DNA of 64,000 nucleotides from Allodiplogaster sudhausi (lineage: Eukaryota > Nematoda > Chromadorea > Rhabditida > Diplogasteridae). The stretch spans positions 8,721,001-8,785,000 of the forward strand of contig CALZFC010000001.1 in assembly GCA_945643635.1 (NCBI GenBank), written 5' to 3'. Each line of letters opens with the position of its first letter. Within the stretch, counting starts at the first letter, position 1. Position numbers and translations under genes: made by a program. The notes under the pieces are model-generated. The model ran no database searches. It was not told the DNA's origin and was given only the letters and a program-made list of their open reading frames with translations. Of this stretch, positions 24,170 to 35,416 are shown in pieces.

Positions 24170-24545
24170 TACATAGAGAGAGAGGGAAGAGAGGAGAAGA
24201 GGGGACCAGGCCTTGGGGGCAGCCGCTTCCAAGCTATTGCCGGCGACGACTGGGGCAATTGAGGCTGCACGTGTTGCTCTTCTCTCGCCTCCGCTTTCCA
24301 GAGCATGATGTTTACAGCGACTTCCTCCTTCGTAGCGTCCTCGTATTTTGTCTCCAGATAGCAGAGACCATTTCTCTTTCTCACTGTCTTGAAGCTCCTC
24401 GCTTTTCTGGAATGCTGTCCAGTTTTCCGCTGCTGTTCCGGCGGCGCGCCCGAGTTGTTGTTTGAGGATCAGGTTGTTCTGCTTCAATCTTTGGATCTGG
24501 AGCTCGAGGGCGAAGTCGCCGACAAGCTCAAGATGCTGAAGTTAA
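24170..24545 (-). CDS. Possible coiled-coil exon(s), partial
   Basis: After an acceptor-like CTTAACTTCAG (about 24,547) the minus strand reads a leucine-zipper-like segment (LQIQRLKQNNLILKQQL) and then ENWTAFQKSEELQDSEKEKW. A second open frame further on (LETKYEDATKEEVAVNIMLW) needs a frame change, so an intron or a frameshift must lie near 24,350. No start codon is identified. Weak support. Confidence 0.3.
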
Positions 24546-24557
24546 GGAGAACAAACT

Positions 24558-24715
24558 ATGTCTGGAATCTTGAGAGCAAGCAAGAAACTGCTAGAAGAAA
24601 TCCGGCAGATGGCAAAGGCAAAGGATGCAAACGACAGCCTCCTTCACGCGAGGATCTGCGAACTGGAGAAGGAGGAGCTCGCAATGAAAGAAGAAGAAGA
24701 AGAAGAAGAAGAGTG
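24558..24715 (+). CDS. Small coiled-coil first exon
   Basis: The ATG at 24,558 opens MSGILRASKKLLEEIRQM and continues as a charged coiled coil (DSLLHARICELEKEELAMK) ending in a run of eight or nine glutamates. It stops at a good donor, GTGAGAAAG. The downstream exon is not identified; the kinase fragment 730 bases away on the same strand is a candidate but cannot be joined with confidence. Confidence 0.4.
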
Positions 24716-25444
24716 GTGAGAAAGCAATCCCCTCCCCATTTATTTTATTTTCTTTTCCCTAACCTCTTTATCTGTCCCTCTTGATTTTCCAATCACTCTA
24801 GCTCTACTTGTTTACGCGAGTTGCACTCAGCCTTGCTCTCCATCGGATCATTTATCTTCCTTCCCCCTCCCATGCGCTCCACATGTTCACAACATAGCCC
24901 GAGTCCATATCTCCATTGATTTTTCGCATAATTCACTCCTACCCTTATGAAAAAAAAATCGCCCACATTAAATTGTTTGTTTTTTTCCTGAAAGGTGTCT
25001 TTTTTCCATTCATAACCCTTCTTCTCTCTCCTTTTCTCGCTATATTGTTTTAACATACATAGAATAAGAGCCTTGTGAGTGCGCTTCTCCATTCTAAGAG
25101 TTTTAGCGCTTCAAAAAAATAATTGTTGTTCATTTTCCGTTCTAAGCATGTTCTCCATAGTTCTATCTCAACCTCCACATGCTTTTCGAGAAAAGAAACC
25201 TTCTCTTCTCCTTTTATATATATGCATACTAATTTCTTTTTTTTTTGCTCCGCTTTCTGTCTTTAACTTATGGTGGAGAGGCCACTGTTGTAACGGTAGG
25301 GGATGTCATACCCGGGGGGCCAGAGCTAGCAGCAGCGGAGGCCACGCCTAGAAGAACAACTTCTGCTGCCACAGTGCTCGCCGGCAAGAGCTAGGAGGCT
25401 CTCTCTCTATGTACATACGATAAATAAATAAATAAATATTTCAG

Positions 25445-25851
25445 ATGCCAATTCGGTGGCTATCGCCCGAGACCCTGAGCACCATGATATTCTCGCGCAA
25501 GTCGGATGTCTTCAGCTTCGACAAGGCCATTTTCCTCCTTACAGTACCCGATGCCCTATTAATAACACCATTTACAGTAGACTACTAATCCTGCCGCCAA
25601 CCCTGATTCAGGCATCTTGTGCTGGGAGCTGCTCCACAACGGCGCGCAGCCCTATCCGAATATGAGCGTCGGCGAAGTAGCGACCAAGGTTAGTCTGTTT
25701 CTTCTTGGTTTAGAAGATATTTTTAATAATAATTTAAATTGAAAAAATTAATGGATTTCAGGTCCGTAACGGCTACCGAATGCGCTTCAACGATGTGCCT
25801 GGGCTCAGCAAAGAGTTCGATCGACTCGTCAGCATACGAACGGGATATTAG
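25445..25851 (+). pseudogene. Tyrosine-kinase C-lobe fragment (Fer/Fes-like)
   Basis: Three blocks read as the end of a protein tyrosine kinase: MPIRWLSPETLSTMIFSRKS then DVFSF (25,445-25,520), GILCWELLHNGAQPYPNMS (25,612-25,688) and VRNGYRMRFNDVPGLSKEF to TAG at 25,849 (25,762-25,851). They correspond to the activation-loop end, helix F and helix H-I of the C-lobe, most like nematode Fer-type kinases. The first block is followed by ACAAGG instead of a GT donor, although the next block needs that junction. No N-lobe, HRD or DFG motif is found upstream. I infer a truncated or decayed kinase gene. Confidence 0.65.
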
Positions 25852-26471
25852 AGATAATTGAAAAAGGAAAGGTGTATTTTTGCAGACCAGGATGTCCTTT
25901 TTCAATAGATAGAGAGAATATTGTTAATAACCTACGGTTTCCTCTCTGTCATGACCTCCACATACGGAGTACCAAAACCACACCTTCCCTATGAACTCGT
26001 CCCTTCTGCTGCTAACCTCAAGCTCCTTTATCATATCGTCCTGGTCGGCGACTCACGGGGAATCAGCCCATGCATTATCGCCCACTCAATTAGTACTGAA
26101 TCGCGGGCCGACTTTCTAGGCCACGCCCCCTTGTCACAGCCGGTAAAAAATCAAAAATTTAAAATTTCGCGCATTTATGTGTCAGACGATGTCTGACTAT
26201 CATCGCAGAGTAGTGTTAGCATTTAGCTGCGTATCAAGGGCTCGCGTGGGGGTTAATTTCGTAATTATTTGCTTTTTCTTTGTTTACTTCAGGTGTTTAA
26301 TGGCATAATATTCCTTTTTTTATAGATGGTTTACCGCATTGGAGGCGGATTGCGGAGCGTTGCCGAGGAGGCATTGTCAGTATCTTTCAGCTTTTAAATC
26401 TAGGTTCTAGGAACAAATTCTTAGTAATTTTCGCGGAAGAAGTGCATTTTTTTTGTAGCAATATTGTTGCG
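25852..26471. other. Intergenic, no gene seen
   Basis: Contains possible short exon-like pieces (for example MVYRIGGGLRSVAEEA after an acceptor at about 26,326) that I cannot connect in frame to the next gene. A TTTTGTAG acceptor lies 13 bases before the RS-domain gene's start. Confidence 0.4.
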
Positions 26472-27165
26472 ATGGCGCAGTTGCGCGAAGCAGCGGGAAT
26501 GGGCGGCGGGCGAGGCGGTCCTGGTCGAGGGCGCGGCCGCGGATTCCACTTCGGGGGCGGCTACAGGGGGAGCTACCGCGGTGGCGGAAGCGGAGGCTAC
26601 TACGGCAGCCACGGCGGTGGTGGAGGCGGAGGCTACTACGGCAGCCACGGCGGTGGTGGAGGCGGAGGCTACTACGGCAGCCACGGCGGTGGTGGAGGCG
26701 GCGGCGGAGGCGGAGACGACTACGGTGGTTAGTTACCTGTGAAATAGATGTCAAAGATGGATTATTGCTTAAGGGCGACGCAGGCGATCTCGGTCGCCCG
26801 CCCGGTCGTCTCGTCGCTCCCGCTCGCCGTCCCGTTCGCCTTCACGCTCTTCTCGACATCGCTCTGTCCGCTCAAGGCGCGAGGAGAAGGAGAACGAAGG
26901 AGGTTAGCACCAACTATGCTTACTTATTTAGTGGTGTTTTAATAGACCCCACATTTCAGGAAAGTCGCGCAAGGGCGAACGGCGATCTCGCACCCGCTCG
27001 CGCTCCCCACGTCGCACCCGCTCGCGCTCTCCGTCCAAGAAGTCGAAGAAGTCGTCGCATCGCCACTCCCGTCACTCGTCGAAACGCGGTGACCACCGTT
27101 CCCCGTCTCCTTCGAGAGATGGAGGGTCCGCGGCGGCGTCGAAGATTCTGCTTGACCTCTCCTGA
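26472..27165 (+). CDS. Gly-rich RS-domain (SR-like) protein, 196 residues
   Basis: Three exons, 26,472-26,727, 26,774-26,902 and 26,960-27,165, join in perfect phase (1, 1, stop TGA). Residues about 10-85 are RGG/Gly-rich (GGRGGPGRGRGRGFHFGGGY) with three copies of a 12-residue YYGSHGGGGGGG unit. The rest is an Arg/Ser-rich domain (RRSRSPARSSRRSRSPSRSP, later RRTRSRSPSKKSKKS). RGG plus RS composition points to an RNA-binding or splicing-associated nuclear protein. No RNA-recognition motif is visible, so an upstream exon may be missing or this is an RS accessory factor. The TTC repeat begins 26 bases after the stop. Confidence 0.7.
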
Positions 27166-27190
27166 GGGTCCAATCTTGACGGAAGAGTGG

Positions 27191-28188
27191 CTTCTTCTTC
27201 TTCTTCTTCTTCTTCTTCTTCTTCTTCTTCTTCTTCTTCTTCTTCTTCTTCTTCTTCTTCTTCTTCTTCTTCTTCTTCTTCTTCTTCTTCTTCTTCTTCT
27301 TCTTCTTCTTCTTCTTCTTCTTCTTCTTCTTCTTCTTCTTCTTCTTCTTCTTCTTCTTCTTCTTCTTCTTCTTCTTCTTCTTCTTCTTCTTCTTCTTCTT
27401 CTTCTTCTTCTTCTTCTTCTTCTTCTTCTTCTTCTTCTTCTTCTTCTTCTTCTTCTTCTTCTTCTTCTTCTTCTTCTTCTTCTTCTTCTTCTTCTTCTTC
27501 TTCTTCTTCTTCTTCTTCTTCTTCTTCTTCTTCTTCTTCTTCTTCTTCTTCTTCTTCTTCTTCTTCTTCTTCTTCTTCTTCTTCTTCTTCTTCTTCTTCT
27601 TCTTCTTCTTCTTCTTCTTCTTCTTCTTCTTCTTCTTCTTCTTCTTCTTCTTCTTCTTCTTCTTCTTCTTCTTCTTCTTCTTCTTCTTCTTCTTCTTCTT
27701 CTTCTTCTTCTTCTTCTTCTTCTTCTTCTTCTTCTTCTTCTTCTTCTTCTTCTTCTTCTTCTTCTTCTTCTTCTTCTTCTTCTTCTTCTTCTTCTTCTTC
27801 TTCTTCTTCTTCTTCTTCTTCTTCTTCTTCTTCTTCTTCTTCTTCTTCTTCTTCTTCTTCTTCTTCTTCTTCTTCTTCTTCTTCTTCTTCTTCTTCTTCT
27901 TCTTCTTCTTCTTCTTCTTCTTCTTCTTCTTCTTCTTCTTCTTCTTCTTCTTCTTCTTCTTCTTCTTCTTCTCTTCTTCTTCTTCTTCTTCTTCTTCTTC
28001 TTCTTCTTCTTCTTCTTCTTCTTCTTCTTCTTCTTCTTCTTCTTCTTCTTCTTCTTCTTCTTCTTCTTCTTCTTCTTCTTCTTCTTCTTCTTCTTCTTCT
28101 TCTTCTTCTTCTTCTTCTTCTTCTTCTTCTTCTTCTTCTTCTTCTTCTTCTTCTTCTTCTTCTTCTTCTTCTTCTTCTTCTTCTTCTT

Positions 28189-28218
<30 letters not shown>
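27191..28218 (+). repeat. Pure (TTC)n/(GAA)n array, about 342 units
   Basis: 1,028 bases of uninterrupted TTC with one single-base phase slip near 27,971. Poly-Leu, poly-Ser, poly-Arg and poly-Lys frames over it are artefacts. It lies immediately 3' of the RS-domain gene, in its probable 3' UTR. Confidence 0.97.
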
Positions 28219-28219
<1 letters not shown>

Positions 28220-29622
28220 TACTTCATGCATAAAAGGTTAATAATATTCCTTTTTTAATCAGTAAAAAAGAAATAGTATAGTTAACAGCTTTCTTATTTT
28301 TCTTATTTCCAGATCAACTCTCACTATGAGATGGCCGCGGCGCCAGCTTTTACACGTCTCCGCAATGGAATTTTTTTTAAGGTTTGTAAAATTCTTCTCA
28401 TTTGTCTTAAGGATCAGGAAAGGTTTTCACACTTTTTTCTTTTGGATCAGTTTAGAACACTTGGTAAGCTTTCTTGTTTCAGAATCGAATCCGCTGCCAG
28501 GCAGCCTCCCGTTACTCGCCTCATCATATTTATAAGGTTTGCAGGCTTATAATTTCCGGGAACGCACTTTTTAAAGCTATTTCCTTACTTTTCGTACTTT
28601 CGGATCTTATTTCAGAATCGCAATTCGAAGGCGGGCCTCTCCGATCTCTTCCTCTCCGTTCTCCCGCTGCTCTCTTTCTCTCTGCTCTCTCTTCTCTCCC
28701 CGCTGCTCTCTTCCTTCCACTCTGCTCCCCCTCGTGCTCTCCTCCCCCTTAACACTCTACTTAAAAGGTTTGCAACTTTAAAAAAAGGAATCAAGAAGAA
28801 AGTAACACTTTGCACTCATATGTACACTTTTCTTATTTCAGAATCTGTTGATTGCCACGCTGCTGCCTTCTCTGACTCTCTTCCCCTTCCTCTTCCCCTT
28901 CCTCTTCATCTTCCTCGCGTTCAAGTACCTTGTCGTGTTTTTCCTGTCAGTTCACTTTCCAGTCCTCTTTAAATCAATCGAGACATTTTCCTATTTCAAA
29001 ACTTTGACTCCATAAGAGTGTTGATATCTTTGTTCAGGATCTGTGTGTTCTGCCCTTCCATCAACCCTTACTCTGCGCTGGCTAATGACTCCCGTTCACA
29101 GACTGGCGAAGCTCCTGCCTCTCCCTATTCCCCTCTCTTGCCGTCTCTTCCACCCCATCCCTTTCCTCCAATGATCTCACATCCCTGTCCGCGTCCCCAC
29201 TTATCATCCTCACTTGATCCAGGGAATCTCCTCTGCTTTCATCTTGCTCTGACCTTAACCACATTCCATCTATTCAGACTGTACATTCATTCCTTCCACC
29301 TTTGCCGAGCAGTCGCTTCCACCGTAGTAACTTCCCTCTCATTCTCATCTGACATCCTTTCAGCTTTCTCTTCATCCTAAATACTCAATCGCCGATGATT
29401 CTCATGTGAGTGATAAATCCGCTGATCTCGGGTGCACCTTCATGTCCCCTCGGTGAACGTCATGCCCCACCCCCCCCCCCCCCCCCGATTCACCCCCGTT
29501 CCCCCTATGATGATTGTGTGTTTTTTTTATATTTATTTTGTCTAAACGCGGACTTTTTTCATACTCGCATAATCTGTAATATTCTGGTTTTAATAAATGA
29601 TTAATACCTCTCTATTTGTAGC
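28219..29622 (+). other. Pyrimidine-rich region with repeated exon-like blocks, unassigned
   Basis: Blocks starting after a TTTCAG-type acceptor with AATC (28,483, 28,617, 28,843) and ending at AAG|GTTTG-type donors (28,378, 28,535, 28,768) recur, suggesting small duplicated exons. 28,620-29,380 is CT/TCCC-rich. Poly-C occurs at 29,470-29,487. I cannot assemble a protein, and no gene is claimed. Confidence 0.35.
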
Positions 29623-32523
29623 ATGGAGCAATCTGACGAAAGAGATGAAGTATTGGAAGGAAATGAATTTGGAAATCAGAACGTAACGCCAGTAAAAGAA
29701 GTTGAAATGCAGAAAGGGACACCAGGGACATCAAGATGGCCAATAACAGTGACACCTAGAGGGAAAACCAGAGGTCGACCGAGAATGTATGCACCCGGAG
29801 AACGTCCATCACCGAAGCAATTGAACGAGAGCTGGCGAAAAAGAGAGGAGGAAGCAGCCGAGAGATGGCGAAAAAGAGAGGAGGAAGCAGCCGAGAGATT
29901 AGCAGCCGTGTCGAGAGAATACGAACTGACGAAAGAAAGAGACCAAGCAGAGATGTCCCGCCTCCACGATCGAATCGAGACAATGGCTGAACACGAACTG
30001 ATGCTCAGGATCACACGAGACGAACACGCGAGGGAAATCGAAAGATTGCAGACGGAACATGAACTGATGAAAGATGAGATGGAGTAAAAATTCAACGATG
30101 CGTCGAGAGAGCTTGACAGATGTAAAAGGAAGCTGCAATCACTTCTCATCAAACTGGCGGACAAGGACAATTCAATAGTTTCTCTTCGTCAATCGCTGGA
30201 GAATTTGAAACGAGATAAGATAGACCAAGAGCAAAAGAACGGACACATCGAGACTTTGAGACGCAAGCTAGCCCTTTCCGGGAAGGCCCGGAAGAATGCC
30301 TTACGCAGAGAGAGACGTGTGAAGGAGAAGGCAGAGAATGTGCCGAGAGAAAGAAGAGAAAGGACCTTGCCGTTCTCTCTCCTGCAGCGAGAAGCGAGGA
30401 GACGTCGCATCAATGAACTTCCGAAGCGTTCCCGTCTCTACGCTGGCTCTGAGATTCCAGACATCTCATCAAGAGAGCAAGAGCTTAAACTGGTCCTAGC
30501 AGCTGCTTGTCGAACTGCGGGTATTCCCTCGAATTCTACCGTACCCCAGATGAGCGCTGATCAGTCTCTGCTCCTGATGCTGAAAATGGGTTTCTCACTG
30601 AAAGCATTCTGCAAGCTGAAGCGCTTTTTCAGACGGCTTGGAATGGACTGCCTGGCCCCCACTCATACCATGACACGACTGCGGGTAGAATACGGTAGAA
30701 GGCATCGCTATGTCTACGCAGAGAAAAAGCTAGTCAAAGATGCAACGGAGAGCAGATGCTCAACAATACAGTTACAAGAGATTGACAAAGTGCTAACATC
30801 CCGTGCACAGAATATGCTTGATGCAGGAAAGATCACACTGGGAGGAAAGTATAAGGGAAAACTAAGAGTGTGTATTGTCGGGGATAAAGGAGGTGACAAA
30901 ACCAAGGTGGCGATGATAATTGGAAACCATGAAAAAGCAAACAGCGTTCACAATCTGACAGTCTTGGCGATGTATGAAGGAGAAGATGGCGCTATAGAGC
31001 TCTCTACCCTCATTCCAGATGTCATTTCACAAATCAACCGCTTGAAAAGCATCCAGCTTCGTCTCCCAAAGGACCCACTTCTTGCCGTTGATGTGCCCGT
31101 TGAACTTTGCGTTACCGGCGATTACGTGTTTATGTATCACTGCCTGAAGATGAAGGGGCCAATGGCAAAACACAACTGCATTTGGTGTTTGAGAATCCTC
31201 GGTAAGCGAATGGGTGTGCCAGAAGACGAGGCAGAAGCACGCACGATTGAAGAATGGGCAGAATGGGCACGAGACGGGGTAAACGGAGTGTACCTGGGAC
31301 AGTACCCACTTTTCCCAGAAATTCCAATCGATCACAACATCCTGCCGCAGATGCATACCATAACTGGCATTGTCATCTCTCTTGCTATTCTTCCTCTAAG
31401 AAACGCAGCGTTGAAACAAGACATGAAGGACAAAACGGGAAGAAATGATTTGAGAGACGAAGATGAGGAGCTGGTGAATGTGGCGAAGACTTTGAAAGGT
31501 GACGTCGGTGCAAGCAAGAAGAGAATAGCAGATCTGAAGGCGAAGATATCAGAGCGGAAGAGAGAAACAAGAGACGGGAATGTGTTGCTTGAATGTCTAC
31601 AAGCAAAACGAGATGGAAGGCTTCAGCCTCCTCGCAAGGCTACGGATGAATGTAAAGGAGCGGCTGAAAATTGCTTCTCACATCACAAGGCACACGCGCA
31701 ACTCAGTGCTGAGACATCACTCCACAAATTTGTGGAGTGCAACACCTGCAAGCAGTGGTATCATGTGGCATGCGAATGCATCTTCGTGAGAGATGACCTT
31801 GCCGTACTTGACTACGCAGACGAAGAATACGATTGTCGCAAATGCGTCAACGGTCAAGACAGTGAACAGAAGAAGCTGGACTATGTGAATGAAGACTTGC
31901 GCAAGGTGAAGGAGTACGCAGAGAAGTGCGAGAGGGAACTGAGAGAGGAAGAGAGGAAGCTGCAAGACATTCAACAGCTAGCAGATGGAGAGATGGGCCC
32001 TAAGCAGCTGGAACTAGATGCTGCCTTCCGAGGATATGGCATTGACTTCCGTACATGGGGCCAATGTGTGACGGGAAACCATGTGCAAGCTCTGCTCAAG
32101 AACCCAGATGCGGCAAAGGCATTGTGGTCAATGTTCCCCGAGGAGAGAAACCTTACTGCCAAGATTGCAATAATTGATACAATGCGAACAATAAGCCACC
32201 TCTCCACATCGCGGGATCTAACAGAGCAGAAGAAGGAAGAGATGTTCGAGGCGGTGAGGAAGCTGGAGGCTCTAGCAGCAGAAGCATTCCCTCACAAATT
32301 GCGGTTTCCCAAGTTCCACGCTCTCCTCGCACATGTCCCATCAACCATAAGAGCCTACAACTCGTGGGGATTCTTTAACGACCAGCCAAGCGAGGCAATT
32401 CATCAGTGGGAGAAGAAGAAGGGAAGACAGTATGCGTGCATCAGGAACAAGGCAAGCAGGTGGCACGCGATGCTAGCTGATAACGCAAGGACAAACATTC
32501 TCTATGACAGTTTCGTTAGTTAA
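29623..32523 (+). pseudogene. Intronless transposase-like gene, copy 1, one in-frame stop
   Basis: A single frame of 967 codons interrupted only by TAA at 30,085-30,087 (codon 155); both sides are in the same frame. Order: acidic N-terminus with RGRPRMYAPGER (AT-hook-like), a long coiled coil, a conserved core RVCIVGDKGGDKTKVAMIIG, a second block LCVTGDYVFMYHC with Cys-x-x-Cys (CIWC), a second coiled coil, a PHD-like zinc cluster (ECNTCKQWYHVACECIF...CRKC) and the C-terminal block EAIHQWEKKKGRQYACIRNK. It is paralogous to 37,801-40,359. The spaced D, D and E residues resemble a DDE (RNase H-like) transposase; the family is not named by me. An acceptor (TTTGTAG) lies one base before ATG. No flanking terminal repeats found. 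Confidence 0.7.
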
Positions 32524-32859
32524 GAAGGGAAGACAACAAGAAAGGAAGCCTTGTAAGATACTAATTATGATAAGTTAATTTATTAAATATTTAGAGCTAA
32601 TTAAGCCGGGTAATAATGAATAAATCTTTTTCTGTCCCCTCGGCTCCTCTGTGTTACAACTGCAAAACAAAGTTGAAGTTTATAAAGAAGAAAAAAATAA
32701 AAAAAATATTCAGCAAGATTAAACAGGTAAAATTTAAACACATTCATATAAACCACATATCCTGTAAGAGAGTCGGGCGGGGAGAGACACATGTTCATGG
32801 ACATCATACCGAGAAGCGGACTTGCTCTTCAGTCAGACTTCTTTACACGGTGTGCTCGC
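32524..32859. other. Spacer, no gene seen
   Basis: AT-rich 3' flank of the transposase-like gene with AATAAA-type signals near 32,617; no supported coding sequence. Confidence 0.5.
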
Positions 32860-33657
32860 CACTCTTCAACACGCAGAAATTGATTGCTTCCTCGAAGAAC
32901 TTCTCCGTGCGACGGAAAACATCCTCCAACATTCAATAGAATAAAAATACTCCATAAAGATCATAACAAAATGCCAACAAATAGAAGAAAAAAAGCCCAC
33001 AAAGGAGAAAAACCTAGTAACAGGCAAAAGTGAGGCGTTACATTAATTGTGCAAACCTTTCTCTTGCTAAATGAGAAGATCATCCATTTGATCAAGCATC
33101 TTAATAGATGCTTCGTATGCAGTGTCCACGTCATGCTGAAAAGCCTTGAGCTGAGCTTCGTTCAGGCTCAGATTCCCAGGCATAGCTGGCAGCTGCAATC
33201 AGGAATATCAATTTATTCACATTTATATATGGATGGACAACCTTCTGATGAAGTGCAATTCTGTCAACGAGCAGGTTACAATACATTTCATTGCAAGCTC
33301 CGTATCCCGAAGTGTGCAAATGATGCCAAAATTGGGACAACTGCTTAATTCTATTGAGGTACCTGGAAATAGATGTGATCACTTGAAAAAAAAATCGATG
33401 AAGAAGAAACCTTGGTGACTCCTCAGGAACCTTGAGTAGAACTTCCATTACAAAACAGGATTCTTCTCCAGCTGCATCCGCATCACCGAATTCCAGAAGA
33501 CATTAGATGACCTAAAAGAAGACTTGACTTCAGCTGAATTGCAAAGAATGAGAATCGTCTCGTACTTCTCTCTGTGAGTTCCGAGAATGAGACTCCGCGC
33601 ATGTTTTGGCTTGAGTGGAACCTCCTGCTTCGTGATCGCCTTCTGCACGGCTTCCAG
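32860..33657 (-). pseudogene. hipr-1: HIP1-like ANTH-domain fragment, decayed
   Basis: Blocks on the minus strand follow the ANTH domain of Huntingtin-interacting protein 1, a clathrin/actin endocytic adaptor: AVQKAITKQEVPLKPKHAR and SLILGTHREK (33,657-33,566), VFWNSVMRMQLEKNPVL then WKF (33,511-33,431), YLNRIKQLSQFWHHLHTSGY (33,362-33,242), LPAMPGNLSLNEAQLKAFQH (33,192-33,067) and FRRTEKFFEEAINF (about 32,910-32,870). Introns are short and in phase. A TAA (33,450-33,448) interrupts VL|WKF, where relatives have a cysteine, and a TAG follows at 33,067. No later HIP1 domains (coiled coil, I/LWEQ) are present. I infer a partial duplicate or dead copy. Confidence 0.7.
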
Positions 33658-34447
33658 CTGAGAAGAAGACAAGCTCAAGACAATTAGCACTGACAAACCG
33701 AACTGTAGAAAGTAAAGCCTTGATGAAGGAAACACTCCCGATATAGAAAAAAAAAACTACGGACTGTGCTAACGAAATGGAACCCATTCAAAAGTCGGAA
33801 GTCCCGAATGGAAAATCCTTAAATATTGCAATGACTACGGTAGAATTAATTTGCGTTTTATTCCAAAAGTCACCCCCCTTCCGGTGTCCGCTACAGGGAG
33901 TGCCAACGTTTATGAAACGTCGCCTGGAGCCTCACTCGAGTGGTCCCACTAACTCCCCGTGGACTTGCCTCTGGAGACTCTCCATGTCCGCCGACACTGC
34001 GATTGGTTTTCGATTGGCGACCTTGCTGGGGGAGACAACTGAATATGCAGGTAAAGTTATTTTACCACTTTCAAGAGAGCCTTGCAGGCAGGGAATAAAT
34101 ACCACTGTAAAGACATTTGGACGTCAAAATCTGAGTGAGGATTGGTTCGGCTTGGCTCAAAATTACGTCATGTGATGTACAGAGATCAAGATATGAACCA
34201 TACGCTTGATGCCTCCCGATTCGTGTTCGCACGAAGTCGTCCTTTCCCTGAAGAAGAGCAAAGTTCAAAAGACAAAGTTTCGCGAGCAAAACCGACAAGA
34301 AACAGTGAATTCTTTGCACTACTTGTGATTTTTCTACTTGTATTCGATCTCGGGCCGGAAACGAAATAGACGGCATTTATATTCACGCGGAGAGCGCGAT
34401 CAAAGGATCCCTTCCCGGAAAGTAGCGGAAACAAAGTTTGAACAGAA

Positions 34448-34495
<48 letters not shown>

Positions 34496-34508
34496 AAAGA
34501 TGCTAACC

Positions 34509-35416
34509 ATCGCTGCGGTAGTCGTCTCCTGGACAGCGTAGCTGTTCCGAGAGGTGGTCGGGACATCACGGTAGATGGGAGCAGAAGTGGTGGGCGCCGT
34601 CGTCGGAGCCACCGTGGTCGGAGCCGCCGTGGTCGGAGCCGCCGTGACGTATCCCTCGGTGGACAGCGCAGCGTGGTTCCTTGATAATTCTTCCAAATGA
34701 AATTCTTACAATGATAATTCTTCCAAATTTAGAATGATAATTCTTCCAATGAGAATTCTTCCAAAGATAATTCTTCCAATGAGAATTCTTCCAAATCCAA
34801 TGATAATTCTTCCAATTTTAGAAATTTTTTAAACTTTGCACATAGATATTGTTTTCATGTTTTTTCAAAGCAAGGGAGAGAAACAGAGAGAAAGAGAGAG
34901 ACAGAGAGAAAGGAAAGAGGGAGAAAGAAAAAGAGAAAGAGAGAGAGAGCGCGAGAGAGAGGGAGAGAAAGAGAGAGAGATGACGGAGAGCTTGGAGAGA
35001 GAAGCTAACCATCGCGGCGGTAGTAGTCTAACAATTTTTCCGATGTAGCATGTTCAAAAGAAAAGGAAGATTGAAATAAAGATAGAACAAGAGCTTGAGA
35101 GATGATCCATATGGGTTGAGAGAGAGAGCGCGAGAGAGATGAAGAGATCAGAGAATGAGATAGATCAGAGGGAGAAAGTAGATCAGAGAAACAGAAAGGT
35201 TAAGAGACAGAAAGGGGAGAGAGAGAGAGGGAGAGAGGGAGGGAGAAAGAGAGGAGAGAGAGGGAGAGAGAGAGAGAAAGAGAGAGGGAGAAAGAGAGAG
35301 GGAGAGGGAGAGAGAGGGAGAGAGAGAGAGAGAGAGATGCTAACCATTGTTGTGTCCTCCTGGAAAGAGACGCCGTCGACAGCAGTCGATGTCGAGTTCT
35401 CTGATTCACTCGACAT
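34509..35416 (-). CDS. Thr/Pro/Ala-rich mucin-like protein, partial
   Basis: Exon 1 (35,416-35,345) encodes MSSESENSTSTAVDGVSFQ and ends TTM. A micro-exon (35,027-35,010) encodes TTTAAM. A third exon ending at 34,509 encodes repeats of TAAPTTVAPTTAPTT and ends QETTTAAM. All three end in a near-identical ACTACCGC-GCGATG|GTTAGC donor, so they look like modules duplicated with their splice sites. Introns are (CT)n-rich on the sense strand. There is no signal peptide, and downstream exons are not identified. Function unknown. Confidence 0.45.
34683..34816. repeat. Short tandem repeat AATGATAATTCTTCCAA
   Basis: A 14-18 base unit containing GATAATTCTTCCAA or GAGAATTCTTCCAA is repeated about eight times with spacing variation, inside an intron of the mucin-like gene. 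Confidence 0.85.

Noticed and set aside
26956..28258. Poly-Leu/Phe, poly-Ser and poly-Lys/Arg proteins of 348-497 residues
   Set aside because: All are translations of the (TTC)n array in different frames; the real gene before it stops at 27,163-27,165.
29018..29380. 120-codon plus frame, Ser/Pro/Leu-rich
   Set aside because: Lies in a TCC/CT-rich stretch with no domain or splice support.
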